Positions 1 through 7,143 are shown, counted from the first letter of the stretch. The stretch: DNA of 13,062 nt from an uncultured bacterium (GCA_905214995.1 CAJMOT010000055.1:1-13062); one strand, 5' to 3'. Notes: generated by a model not told the origin, from the letters alone. Numbers and translations are program-made.

Positions 1-1267
1 CTCCGTAGGAGAGCATCGCCGCCGCCGCGAGCAGCCCGCCGTTTGCGGGCAGGTACGCGCACGGCGAGTTCACCGTTCCGGCATCGTCCCATGAATAGTG
101 CGGCGTGGAAAAGAGCAGGTAGCCTATCGCGCGCTCGGGGTCGCCCGAGCGCAGGGCGGCCATCGCGAGCATCGGGAAGTCCCAACCCCACACCTTGTCA
201 AAATTCCACGCTGCGTCGATTTTGTTGAGCGTGCGGCGTATCGCCGACGGGTCGGTTCCGTCGCCGCGCAGCATTCCGAAAGTCCCTATCAGCGCGGGGT
301 GCTCGTAGTTCAGCTTCTCCCACCTGATGTCCGAGCTTCCCGAAAGGTAGACGAACGCGCCGTTCTCCCGGAAGCCGCTCCACATTTTTTCGTAGGCTTT
401 TCGGCTTTCCCCAAAGCCCGGGACGGAGGCGGGATCGATTTTTTCGGGGGAAAATTCGCAGGAGAACTCGAGTTCGCCCGAGTTTGCGCGCAGCTCGAAT
501 TCGTGCGGGTTTCCGGTCGGCGAAAATTTCGCGCCATTTGAAAATTTTACCGCGGCGAAGTAGCGCGTCCCGTCGAGCTCGCGCGAGAGCAGGGCGAATC
601 CTTCGCCCGACTTTTCGACGGAGGTAGAGCGCCTTTTGGGCGCGTTCCAATTGCCCGAGAGGTTGGCCGTTCCGCCGTCCGAGTACGGGAACTTGAAGAT
701 TACGCGCAGCGCGCCCGTTTCGAGGAGTCCGGACTCTATCCGCACGGATACCAGATCGCGGTCGGGGTGCGATACGGTCGACACCCTCGCGCCGCCATCC
801 GGCGCGCGGAACGCGCTCTCGACTCTTCCCGCGTAAATGTCGACCGTCTGCCATTGCGGGGCTATCGAGCCCGCGTCGAGTCGCCCGCCGTCCGCGCCGA
901 ATATTGCGAACGATATTCTGCCGAGGTTCAGCCTGTGCGGGTTTGCGGCGAGCCATTCCGAGAGCTCCGGATTGCCGGGGTCGGGCAGGGAGCCGGCGGA
1001 ATTTCCCTTGAATTTGGAGGGGGCGTCCGGAGGGGGCGTCGAGCGCCAGCCCCAGTCGGAGAGCGTGTTTTGCGGCGCGAGCGTTTGCAGTCCCGTCCTG
1101 TCGAATGAGAAAGCGAATTTCCCGTTGCCTGCCTGCGTGGGGGAATCGCTGGGGCGCGCGGCGTTTCCGGCGTGCTTGACGAAGTGGCGGCCGACGGCGG
1201 CCCTCCTGTCGATTTTCTCTCCGGCGAATGCGCAGGCGAAGGCGGCGGTCAAAAGGCGTATTTTCAT
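1..1267 (-). CDS. Secreted six-hairpin glycosidase-like protein, partial at the window edge, apparently missing its catalytic core
   Basis: The frame is open for 422 codons from an ATG at 1267 to the left edge, so the C-terminus is outside the window. A short signal peptide is likely: KIR, a hydrophobic stretch, then AFA before G16. Residues about 45-280 resemble the N-terminal beta-sandwich of a GH65/GH95-like family common in Bacteroidota and Verrucomicrobiota: AGNGKFAF (46-53), TGLQT, WLAANPHRLNLG (105-116), HPDRDLVSVRIES (167-179), LDGTRYF. Residues 303-319 match the start of the helical barrel (GAFVYLSGSSDIRW). Residues 320-422 then match its far end (NYEHPALIGTFGM, VWGWDFPMLAMAALRSG, YLPANGGLL). 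As I remember the family, some 300 residues normally lie between these blocks. It follows ubiE on the same strand after a 39-base gap, with no clear ribosome site. The fold family is fairly sure; substrate and activity are unknown. Confidence 0.75.
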   Translation of the reverse strand, partial: MKIRLLTAAFACAFAGEKIDRRAAVGRHFVKHAGNAARPSDSPTQAGNGKFAFSFDRTGLQTLAPQNTLSDWGWRSTPPPDAPSKFKGNSAGSLPDPGNPELSEWLAANPHRLNLGRISFAIFGADGGRLDAGSIAPQWQTVDIYAGRVESAFRAPDGGARVSTVSHPDRDLVSVRIESGLLETGALRVIFKFPYSDGGTANLSGNWNAPKRRSTSVEKSGEGFALLSRELDGTRYFAAVKFSNGAKFSPTGNPHEFELRANSGELEFSCEFSPEKIDPASVPGFGESRKAYEKMWSGFRENGAFVYLSGSSDIRWEKLNYEHPALIGTFGMLRGDGTDPSAIRRTLNKIDAAWNFDKVWGWDFPMLAMAALRSGDPERAIGYLLFSTPHYSWDDAGTVNSPCAYLPANGGLLAAAAMLSYG

Positions 1268-1306
1268 TGGCGGATTTTATGCGCCCTTTCGCTCTTTCGG
1301 CAAACA

Positions 1307-2083
1307 TTATCTGCCGCCGTAGGCGCGGGGAGATTTATTTGTTGGCGGCGCGTCACAGCCCGCCGCGTTTTTCCCCGAGACGATGGCGACCATTCCGAAC
1401 GCCATCGCGCGCGTGCGGATTCCCGCAAATCCGGCGGCGGCGAACATATTTTCGACCTCGGCTCGCCTCGGGTATTCCATCGTGGTTTTTGCGAGGTATT
1501 CGTAGTCTTCCCGCCTTCCGCCGAACGCTTTCGCAATAAGCGGCACGGCCGAGCGCATGAAAAATTTTTGCGCGGTTTCAAACAGCGGGCCCTCCGCGCG
1601 CGCGACCTCCAAAACGCACAGGGGGGCGCCGGTTTTGAGAACCCGCGCGATCTCGCGCAGGCACGCGGGGCGGTCGGCGAAATTTCTGAATCCGAAGGAA
1701 ATCGTCGCGGCGTCGAAAGAGCTTTCTGAGAACGGGAGGCTGCGGCAGTCCGCCTCGGCGAACTCCGCCGCGCTTCCGCACTTTTCTTGCGCGAGGGCGA
1801 GCATCTCGGGGCAGAAGTCGACTCCTACGACGCGGCAGTCCGGATCCTCCCTCAAAAGGCGCGCGCAGACGTCTCCGCTGCCGCAGGCGATGTCGAGGTA
1901 TTTTTTTTCGCCCCCGCCGCCGTTTTCGCGCGCGAGCGCCGTTGCGGTTTTCGCGAGCCTGCCGCGCCACAGCACGTCGAGCCCGCCGCACATTGCGCGG
2001 TTGATTGCGTCGTAGCGCGCGGAGACCCTCGCGAAGAGCCTTTTCACGTCCTCCGGATCGCGCCGTATGGGGTCGGCTTCCAT
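1307..2083 (-). CDS. ubiE: Demethylmenaquinone / 2-methoxy-6-polyprenyl-1,4-benzoquinol methyltransferase UbiE (MenG)
   Basis: This 258-residue class I SAM-dependent methyltransferase carries out the C-methylation step in menaquinone or ubiquinone synthesis. The UbiE family start is visible as VKRLFARVSARYDAINRAM (13-31). The SAM-binding motif I is YLDIACGSGDV (62-72), followed by the acidic strand end GVDF (87-90). The family signature ISFGFRNFADR is at 128-138, and the TTMEYPRRAEVENMFAAAGF stretch leads to the C-terminal FGMVAIVSG (229-237). A tail of about 20 residues follows that is not typical. No other quinone gene is visible, so menaquinone versus ubiquinone cannot be decided here; menaquinone is likelier if the host is an anaerobic verrucomicrobium. 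The ATG lies one base after the stop of the ClpX-like gene and no good ribosome site precedes it, so translational coupling is likely. Confidence 0.93.
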   Translation of the reverse strand: MEADPIRRDPEDVKRLFARVSARYDAINRAMCGGLDVLWRGRLAKTATALARENGGGGEKKYLDIACGSGDVCARLLREDPDCRVVGVDFCPEMLALAQEKCGSAAEFAEADCRSLPFSESSFDAATISFGFRNFADRPACLREIARVLKTGAPLCVLEVARAEGPLFETAQKFFMRSAVPLIAKAFGGRREDYEYLAKTTMEYPRRAEVENMFAAAGFAGIRTRAMAFGMVAIVSGKNAAGCDAPPTNKSPRAYGGR

Positions 2084-2084
2084 T

Positions 2085-3707
2085 CTATTTTTTAAAGGAG
2101 TTCACCACGAGGTCCGAGAGGTATTTGTCGGGGTTTTCGACCGCTTCCTTCGGTATTGGAAAGTCTTTCGCGCCCGTGTTGCGCGAGACTATCGCGAGCC
2201 CGTGGGCGTAGTCGCGGAAGAGCTCGGCGCAGACCGCCCGGGCGGGCTTGTCGCGCGCCACGCACATGGATATGATTTTCTCCCGCGCTCCGGCGTCGAA
2301 GTCGAGTTTGAAGCCGTTTTCGGCGCGGAATTTTTCGGCGAATTCGTCGAGGGAGCCTGAGAGCTCCCCGCGCAGGAGGCTGGCGTTGGCGGTCAAGAGC
2401 CTTTCGAGCCCCGCTTTCGGGTCTTCGACCGTCGGGGAGTCGAGCTCGAAGCGCCTGATGCCCGACGACGGGAGGTCGAATTTGAAGTCGCGCAGAGTGC
2501 GCTCCAGAACCGTCATCAGCCCGCGCGCGCCGGTCTTTTCCTCGTAGGCGAGCCTGGCGACGGCTTCAACCGCCTCTTTGGTGACGGAAAAGTCTATCCC
2601 GTACCCGCGGAAGTCGGATTCGTACTGGCGCAGTATCGAGCCCTCCGACGACACGAGTATGTCGGCGAGGTCGTCGGCTTTAAGCGGCTCGCACGCAACC
2701 CTCACGGGAAGGCGGCCGATAAATTCCGCCTCAAACCCGTATTTGATGAAGTCGGAAGTCTTTGCGAACCGCAGGAAGTCCGACGGGTCGTCGCCGCCGC
2801 CGGCTTCCGCCGCGGAGTCGGCGAATCCGATCACCCCGCGGTTCATGCGCTTGGCGATGTCCTCTCCGAGCGTGTCGAACGCGCCGCTTACTATAAACAA
2901 AATGTGGCGCGTGTTGATGGTGCGCTTGGGCTTTTTCCCGGATCTCGCGCTCATCGCCATCTGCATCTGCCCCATCATGTCCTGCGGGCTCACGACGTTG
3001 ACGTTGGACTCCTCCATGAGCTTGAGAAGGTTTATCTGAACCCCCCTTCCTGAGACGTCCCTGCCGCCCGCGCGGCCCTCGCGGCTCGCGATTTTGTCGA
3101 TTTCGTCTATGTACACTATGCCGTACTGGGCGACGTCGACATCGCCGTCGGCGGCCTTTACGAGATCGCGCACGAGGTCTTCGACGTCGCTGCCCACGTA
3201 TCCGGTTTCGGAAAATTTAGTGGCGTCGGCCTTGACGAAGGGAACCCCTATGAGCTTGGCGATTGTGCGCATTAGGTAGGTCTTGCCCACGCCCGTGGGG
3301 CCCAATATCAAAATGTTCTGCTTGGCGTATTCGCGCTCGGCGAGGGCGGGATTTTCCATGCAGCGGCGGATGTGGTTGTAGTGGTCGCAGATTGCGACAG
3401 AAAGGACTTTTTTCGCCTCGTCCTGCTTTATTACAAATTTGTCGAGATAATCGCGTATCTCGCGCGGCTTCATCGAAAATTTGGAAATTTTCTCGAGAAT
3501 TTCCTCCGACGAGCCCTTTTGCTGCCGGCTGTCGCCGCCGTCCTGGGCGGCCGCGCCGAACGGCGGGACAAATTCGAATCTGACATTCCTGTCCTTGCCG
3601 AGAATCCCCTCGAGCTGCTTTTTCAGCTCTTCGAGAGGGTTGCCTTCCGGCTCGTTTTTCGGCTTATCTTCCGGAGGATTTTCTGTATTCATTTGCGGGA
3701 TTCCCAT
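2085..3707 (-). CDS. ClpX-like AAA+ unfoldase lacking the N-terminal zinc domain, with a C-terminal extension
   Basis: This 540-residue protein has the ClpX AAA+ core. PREIRDYLDKFVIKQDEAKK (81-100) matches the ClpX core entry. Walker A is GPTGVGKT (136-143), the pore loop GYVG (169-172), Walker B IVYIDEID (197-204), then DVSGRGVQ (217-224), an arginine-finger region FIGRLP (329-334), and sensor 2 KTGARGL with R395. An IGF tripeptide (293-295) lies where ClpX carries its ClpP-docking loop. Differences are clear. The N-terminus is a charged, Pro/Glu/Lys-rich tail with no four-cysteine zinc domain. The RKH substrate loop is replaced by a Met-rich, basic stretch (about 241-262). About 125 residues follow the usual ClpX end (after 413). 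The first ATG is at 3707, with an alternative in-frame ATG at 3692; no ribosome site decides between them. It heads the cluster with ubiE. It could be a second ClpX for a specific substrate set, or the main ClpX of this lineage. Confidence 0.85.
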   Translation of the reverse strand: MGIPQMNTENPPEDKPKNEPEGNPLEELKKQLEGILGKDRNVRFEFVPPFGAAAQDGGDSRQQKGSSEEILEKISKFSMKPREIRDYLDKFVIKQDEAKKVLSVAICDHYNHIRRCMENPALAEREYAKQNILILGPTGVGKTYLMRTIAKLIGVPFVKADATKFSETGYVGSDVEDLVRDLVKAADGDVDVAQYGIVYIDEIDKIASREGRAGGRDVSGRGVQINLLKLMEESNVNVVSPQDMMGQMQMAMSARSGKKPKRTINTRHILFIVSGAFDTLGEDIAKRMNRGVIGFADSAAEAGGGDDPSDFLRFAKTSDFIKYGFEAEFIGRLPVRVACEPLKADDLADILVSSEGSILRQYESDFRGYGIDFSVTKEAVEAVARLAYEEKTGARGLMTVLERTLRDFKFDLPSSGIRRFELDSPTVEDPKAGLERLLTANASLLRGELSGSLDEFAEKFRAENGFKLDFDAGAREKIISMCVARDKPARAVCAELFRDYAHGLAIVSRNTGAKDFPIPKEAVENPDKYLSDLVVNSFKK

Positions 3708-3821
3708 TGAATAGATGGTCGGATTTTTGCAATCGGTATTTAAATAATTTCAAAAAAATACGGAAATTAGGTTGACTTTCAATATCGAAACATAACCTTT
3801 TCTTTTCAATCGGAACGCCTA

Positions 3822-3846
3822 CGGCGCGCTCCGGTGCCGCTTTTTT
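3822..3846 (+). terminator. Terminator-like hairpin inside the leader of the IHF-hisS operon (possible attenuator)
   Basis: CGGCGC (3822-3827) pairs with GTGCCG (3834-3839), with one G-U pair and a 6-base loop. A C and six T residues follow (3841-3846), the layout of an intrinsic terminator reading to the right. No plus-strand gene lies upstream, so it would stop transcripts begun in the 3708-3820 promoter region, before IHF-hisS. An overlapping hairpin, CGCC-TAC-GGCG (3816-3826) with outer CGGA/TCCG (3811-3814/3830-3833), uses the same bases as the left arm, so the two folds exclude each other. Confidence 0.4.
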
Positions 3847-3853
3847 ATTTGGA

Positions 3854-3880
3854 GGTTCGGTCTTATAAATCTTCCGAACC
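3854..3880. repeat. Perfect 7-base inverted repeat upstream of the IHF/HU gene
   Basis: GGTTCGG (3854-3860) and CCGAACC (3874-3880) form a perfect inverted repeat around a 13-base AT-rich spacer. It ends 27 bases before the IHF/HU start codon. It could be an operator for a dimeric regulator, an autoregulatory binding site, or an mRNA hairpin. No T-run follows it, so it is not a terminator. Confidence 0.5.
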
Positions 3881-3896
3881 GCAAGAAAAAACGTAT

Positions 3897-3900
3897 AAGG
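3897..3900 (+). promoter_or_regulatory. Ribosome binding site of the IHF/HU gene
   Basis: AAGG lies 7 bases before the ATG at 3908, followed by an A-run. It is one of the few recognisable ribosome sites in the window and supports the chosen start. Confidence 0.55.
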
Positions 3901-3907
3901 TAAAAAA

Positions 3908-4261
3908 ATGCAAAATCTTACGAAAAGGGAAATCGTTCAGGAAATTTACAGGGAAAAAGAGGAATGCCGCCGCGGCGACATACTTCAAAACGACGTAAAA
4001 GACATCGTCCAGCGCACCCTTGACATTCTCTGCGCGTCCCTCTCCAAGGGCAGGAACGTCGAACTTAGAAACTTCGGCGTGTTTGAAGTCCAGATCCGCA
4101 AGCCGCGCGTGGGCCGCAATCCCACCAAGCCCGCCGACGACGTGGTTATCCCCAAGAGGGCGATCGTCAAGTTCAAGGCAGGCAAGGAGCTCAAAGCGCA
4201 TTTGAAGAAGCTCGACCTTTCCATAGTTGAAAAGAGCAAGGCCGCCCGCGCCAGAAAGTAG
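3908..4261 (+). CDS. IHF/HU-family DNA-bending protein
   Basis: This 117-residue protein has the full HU/IHF fold: LTKREIVQEIY at the first helix, a dimerisation helix around VKDIVQRTLDILCASLSKG (30-48), VELRNFGVFEV (51-61), then the DNA-binding arm with GRNP (69-72) and its intercalating proline, and a closing IVKFKAGKELK (86-96). The Arg-Asn-Pro arm is seen in both HU and IHF, so the subgroup is not decided. It exceeds the usual 90-100 residues because of a 7-8 residue insert after the first helix (EECRRGD region) and a lysine/arginine/alanine tail (109-117). It should act as a dimer bending DNA in nucleoid packing, transcription and recombination. It is the first gene of an operon with hisS, whose ATG is three bases after this stop. 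Confidence 0.93.
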   Translation: MQNLTKREIVQEIYREKEECRRGDILQNDVKDIVQRTLDILCASLSKGRNVELRNFGVFEVQIRKPRVGRNPTKPADDVVIPKRAIVKFKAGKELKAHLKKLDLSIVEKSKAARARK

Positions 4262-4264
4262 CGG

Positions 4265-5575
4265 ATGTTCAAGACTCTCCCAGGGTTTAGGGAATTCTAT
4301 CCCGAGGAGTGCGCCAAGAGAAATTTTGTGTTTTCCAAGTGGCGCGCGGCTGCCGAATCTTTCGGCTTTCGGGAATTCGACCCGCCCGTTCTCGAGTCTC
4401 TCGAACTTTTTACCGAAAAGAGCGGCGAGGAGATAAAATCGCAGCTCTTTGAGTTTACGGACAAGGGGGGGCGCGGGGTGTCACTGCGCCCCGAGATGAC
4501 CCCGTCGCTCGCGCGAATGGTCGGCGCGAAGGCCGCCGGCATACGCAGGCCCGTCAAGTGGTTCGCCATAGGCGAGAACTACCGCTACGAGCGCCAGCAA
4601 AAGGGGCGGTTGCGCGCGTTCTACCAATACAACGCCGACATCCTCGGAGACGGCTCGACGGGCGCGGACGCCGAAATAATCGCGCTTTTGATAGAGTCGC
4701 TGCGCGCGTTCGGGCTGACCGAAAGGGAGTTCAAGCTGCGCCTCGGCGACAGAACCCTCTGGGCGCTCTTCTTGCAGAGCATGGGAGTGGAGGGGGAGTT
4801 TATGATTCCCGTCCTCTCGGCGATGGACAAAATTGAAAAAATCTCCCCGGAAGCTTTGGAGGAGACGGTTGCCAACGCCTTAAAAGGCTCCGGCGCCGAA
4901 GCCGCCCGCATAGTGCCCGCCGCGCGCGAAATCATAAAGGCGCGCTCGCTCGAAGAAATCCGCGCGTCGTTTGCCGACGCGCCGGAGCTTGCGGAGAAGA
5001 TAGACTCCCGAATGGGCGAATGGCGCAGGCTTCTCGACTTGCTTTCGGCCCTCGGAGTTCGCGAATACGTCAGCCCCGACCTCGGCATAGTCAGAGGGCT
5101 CGCGTACTACACCGGATTTGTGTTCGAGGCTTTCCAGACGGTCGGAACCGGCCGCGCGCTCGCCGGCGGCGGAAGGTACGACAATCTCGTCGGCAAGCTC
5201 GGCTACCAAGACATGCCCGCCGTCGGATTCGGAATGGGCGACGTCACCGTTTCCGACCTCCTCGAACTCGTGGGCAAGGGCGGCAGCCTCGATGTCCGCC
5301 CCGACGCCTATGTGGCGATAGGCTCTCCCGAGTGCCGCGCGAAGGCGCTTGAAACCGTGGCGTCGCTAAGGCGCGCGGGGCTTAGGGTAGACTATCCGCT
5401 GAGGGACATGCCGTTCGGCAAGCAGTTCAAACAGGCGGATTCGGCGGGCGCGAGGTTCGCGGTGGCAATAGGCCCCGACGAAATTTCCAAAAACCGCGCA
5501 AAGGTTAAAAATCTCTCGACCGGCGCGGAGTCGGAAGCGGATTTCGCGGCTCTTGCGGATATTCTGCGGGCTTAG
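4265..5575 (+). CDS. hisS: Histidyl-tRNA synthetase
   Basis: This 436-residue class II aminoacyl-tRNA synthetase charges tRNA-His in the cytoplasm. LPGFREFYPEE opens the protein. Motif 2 is ENYRYERQQKGRLRAFYQYN (104-123), with R107 in the ATP-contacting position. The HisA block is GIVRGLAYYTG (274-284), followed by GGGRYDNLVGKLG (301-313). A C-terminal HGTP anticodon-binding domain covers about 345-436 (DAYVAIG, GKQFKQADSAGARFAVAIG). That domain argues against HisZ, the ATP-phosphoribosyltransferase partner, which lacks it. Two deviations from the E. coli pattern stand out: the HisA Asp is Ala (A280), and motif 3 reads GMGDVTVSDLL (323-333) where GxExR is usual, so the class II arginine is not in its normal place. 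The start codon follows the IHF/HU stop by three bases; no strong ribosome site is seen, so coupling is likely. Confidence 0.93.
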   Translation: MFKTLPGFREFYPEECAKRNFVFSKWRAAAESFGFREFDPPVLESLELFTEKSGEEIKSQLFEFTDKGGRGVSLRPEMTPSLARMVGAKAAGIRRPVKWFAIGENYRYERQQKGRLRAFYQYNADILGDGSTGADAEIIALLIESLRAFGLTEREFKLRLGDRTLWALFLQSMGVEGEFMIPVLSAMDKIEKISPEALEETVANALKGSGAEAARIVPAAREIIKARSLEEIRASFADAPELAEKIDSRMGEWRRLLDLLSALGVREYVSPDLGIVRGLAYYTGFVFEAFQTVGTGRALAGGGRYDNLVGKLGYQDMPAVGFGMGDVTVSDLLELVGKGGSLDVRPDAYVAIGSPECRAKALETVASLRRAGLRVDYPLRDMPFGKQFKQADSAGARFAVAIGPDEISKNRAKVKNLSTGAESEADFAALADILRA

Positions 5576-5645
5576 GCGCGCGCGGGAAAACCCTTGCCGC
5601 GGCGGGATTCCGCAGGGGGGCGGAGCCGCCGAGTTTTCGTATTTG

Positions 5646-5673
5646 CGCCGTCTGCGCGCCGGAGCGTTTTTTT
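5646..5673 (+). terminator. Candidate terminator after hisS
   Basis: CGCCG (5646-5650) can pair with CG-GA-GCG (5660-5666), a 5-base-pair stem with a 2-base bulge. Seven T residues follow directly (5667-5673). It lies about 70 bases after the hisS stop in the right orientation. The stem is weak, so the call rests mainly on the T-run. Confidence 0.4.
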
Positions 5674-5705
5674 CTAAAATTTCCGCCCGAAATTGCCTTT
5701 CGCCG

Positions 5706-5734
5706 CGGGAACGGTTCGCCGCGGAGCGTTCCCG
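5706..5734. repeat. Perfect 8-base inverted repeat between convergent genes
   Basis: CGGGAACG (5706-5713) and CGTTCCCG (5727-5734) pair perfectly around a 13-base GC-rich loop. The stem can form in transcripts from either strand, and it sits between the stops of hisS and the permease, so it may act as a bidirectional 3'-end structure. Neither side has a T-run next to it. Confidence 0.5.
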
Positions 5735-5815
5735 AGCAAATTGCCGCGCGCCAAATTGTGCGGCGAAATCTCCCGCGCTTTTGGGGTGCCGCGCGCAGAA
5801 ATTTTGATTGCGCCG

Positions 5816-7138
5816 CTACGCCGCGCACAAAAATACGCACATTATCGAAAAAAGCAGCCACGTTGCGGGCGGAATCTCCCGCGCGCGCCCCGTGGCGCAC
5901 ATCAGCAGGACGTACGCGACCATTCCGAAGGCGAACCCCTCCGAAATCTTGAAGCATAGAGCCACCATCATTATGCAGAAAAACACGGGTATCAGCTCCG
6001 CTGGGTCCGAAAATTTTATCTGCGATATGCTTCCGAACATCAAAATCCCGATTACTATAAGGGCGGGGGCAGTCGCCGCCGCGGGAACCGCGTTTATCAG
6101 CGGCGAAAGAAAGAGGGCGGCGATGAAAAACGCGCCCGTAAAGAGGGGAGTGAGCCCCGTGCGCCCGCCGGATTCTATGCCCGCGGACGATTCCACGAAA
6201 GCGCCCGTCGTGGAAGTCCCGAGCAGCGCGCCTATGACGGTCGCAGAGGCGTCGGCGGTTAGCGCCCTTCCCATTTTGGGGAAAGTCCCGTCGGGGCGCA
6301 TTATCCCGCAGCGGCTCGCCATCGCGACCACCGTGGCGATGGTGTCGAGCAGGTCGAGCATAAGCAGCACGAATATTACGCGGGCGGCCTTGTGAAAGTC
6401 CCTGAACGGATAGGCGAAATCCAGCTGCATGAAGGTTTCGGAGATCCCGTGCGGAATCGAAAATATTGCATCCGGAATTTTCGCCATGCGCGCTCCGGAG
6501 GAGTCGTCTATAAAAAACGCGGCGGCCGTCATAGCCGCTATGGAGATTATTATCGCGGAGCGCACCTTCCGCGCTGCGAGAACCGCTATCAGCGCGACGC
6601 CCGCGAGCGCAAACAGGCATTCGGGCGAGCCGAGCTGTCCGCCCGTCACGAGGGTGGCGGGATTTGAGACCACGAGCTTGGCGGATTGCAGCCCGAAAAA
6701 CGCTATGAACATCCCGATGCCGCATTGGAGGGCGGCCTGCATCGGGCGAGGAACTCCGGCGATGAGCTTTTCGCGGATTCCCGTCACCGAGATTATGAAA
6801 AAGAATATGCCGTTGTAAAATGTGAGCGCGAGCGCCTCGCGCCAGTCGAGCCCCATGCCCACGCACACGATTATCGCGAAATACGTGTTAGTTCCCATCG
6901 TCGGCGCGAGCGCCACCGGCAGGGTCGCCATGAACGCCATCAGAGCGCACCCTATTGCGGCGGCGACCGCCGTGACCGTTACGAGCGCCGCCTTGTCCAT
7001 TCCCGCCTGCGCCAGAATCGCCGGGTTTACCGCGAGTATGTACGACATCGCAAAAAACGTCGCAAGCCCCGCGAGCGCTTCGCGCCCCACGCTCGAGTTT
7101 CTCTCGCGGATTTTGAAGAATTTGTCGAGAAGTTCCAT
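5816..7138 (-). CDS. NCS2-family (AzgA type) purine/xanthine-uracil permease
   Basis: This is a 440-residue polytopic inner-membrane transporter, probably a proton symporter for adenine, guanine or hypoxanthine. The whole chain is hydrophobic with many transmembrane segments, starting at GLATFFAMSYILAVNPAIL (24-42). Family landmarks are APTMGTNTYFA (78-88; usually PGMGxNAYF), LDTIATVVAMASRCG (264-278), GRALTADASATVIGALLGTS (290-309) and TTGAFVESSAGIESGGRTG (310-328), the AzgA/PbuG signature. The exact base is not predictable. A longer open frame extends upstream to 7663, but its extra residues are the antisense-frame shadow of comM. The ATG at 7138 is fixed by AAAAGGGG five bases upstream. 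It is the second gene after comM, with a 14-base gap, so the two are probably co-transcribed. Confidence 0.93.
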   Translation of the reverse strand: MELLDKFFKIRERNSSVGREALAGLATFFAMSYILAVNPAILAQAGMDKAALVTVTAVAAAIGCALMAFMATLPVALAPTMGTNTYFAIIVCVGMGLDWREALALTFYNGIFFFIISVTGIREKLIAGVPRPMQAALQCGIGMFIAFFGLQSAKLVVSNPATLVTGGQLGSPECLFALAGVALIAVLAARKVRSAIIISIAAMTAAAFFIDDSSGARMAKIPDAIFSIPHGISETFMQLDFAYPFRDFHKAARVIFVLLMLDLLDTIATVVAMASRCGIMRPDGTFPKMGRALTADASATVIGALLGTSTTGAFVESSAGIESGGRTGLTPLFTGAFFIAALFLSPLINAVPAAATAPALIVIGILMFGSISQIKFSDPAELIPVFFCIMMVALCFKISEGFAFGMVAYVLLMCATGRAREIPPATWLLFSIMCVFLCAA

Positions 7139-7143
7139 GTTTT

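Larger units (their letters stand above)
3708..3907. promoter_or_regulatory. Divergent control region between the ClpX-like gene and the IHF-hisS operon
   Basis: This 200-base gap between divergent genes is AT-rich from about 3720 to 3810, in contrast with the GC-rich genes around it. A TTGACT box at 3772-3777 on the plus strand is a candidate -35 element, but no good -10 box sits 16-18 bases downstream, so the promoter is tentative. On the minus strand a TAAATA (3742-3737) could be a -10 box for the ClpX-like gene, again without a good -35. Two hairpin-forming sequences follow on the plus side and are listed separately. No open frame here looks coding. Confidence 0.5.
5576..5815. other. Gene-free junction between the ends of hisS and the permease gene
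   Basis: These 240 bases separate two convergent genes. The short frames here are arginine/alanine/cysteine-rich and resemble no family, as expected of GC-rich non-coding DNA. Contents I can support are a terminator-like hairpin with a T7 run (5646-5673), a perfect 8-base inverted repeat (5706-5734), and three copies of AAATTG between about 5690 and 5757. A small hairpin GGCG-gagc-CGCC (5619-5630) is followed by only four T residues. Confidence 0.6.

Noticed and set aside
198..1307. 369-residue minus-strand open frame starting in the TAATG at the ubiE stop
   Set aside because: It is arginine-rich throughout with no family resemblance. The neighbouring frame starting at 1267 encodes a recognisable exported glycosidase-like protein, so this is its shadow.
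3708..3907. T-box riboswitch controlling hisS
   Set aside because: No T-box consensus and no specifier stem could be seen, and hisS is the second gene after IHF/HU.
4265..5575. HisZ instead of HisS
   Set aside because: A C-terminal anticodon-binding domain is present (about 345-436), motif 2 is complete, and no histidine-biosynthesis genes are nearby.
5505..6866. 453-residue minus-strand frame across hisS end and the permease gene
   Set aside because: It is Arg/His-rich, has no motif, and lies out of frame with the clearly membrane-spanning permease.
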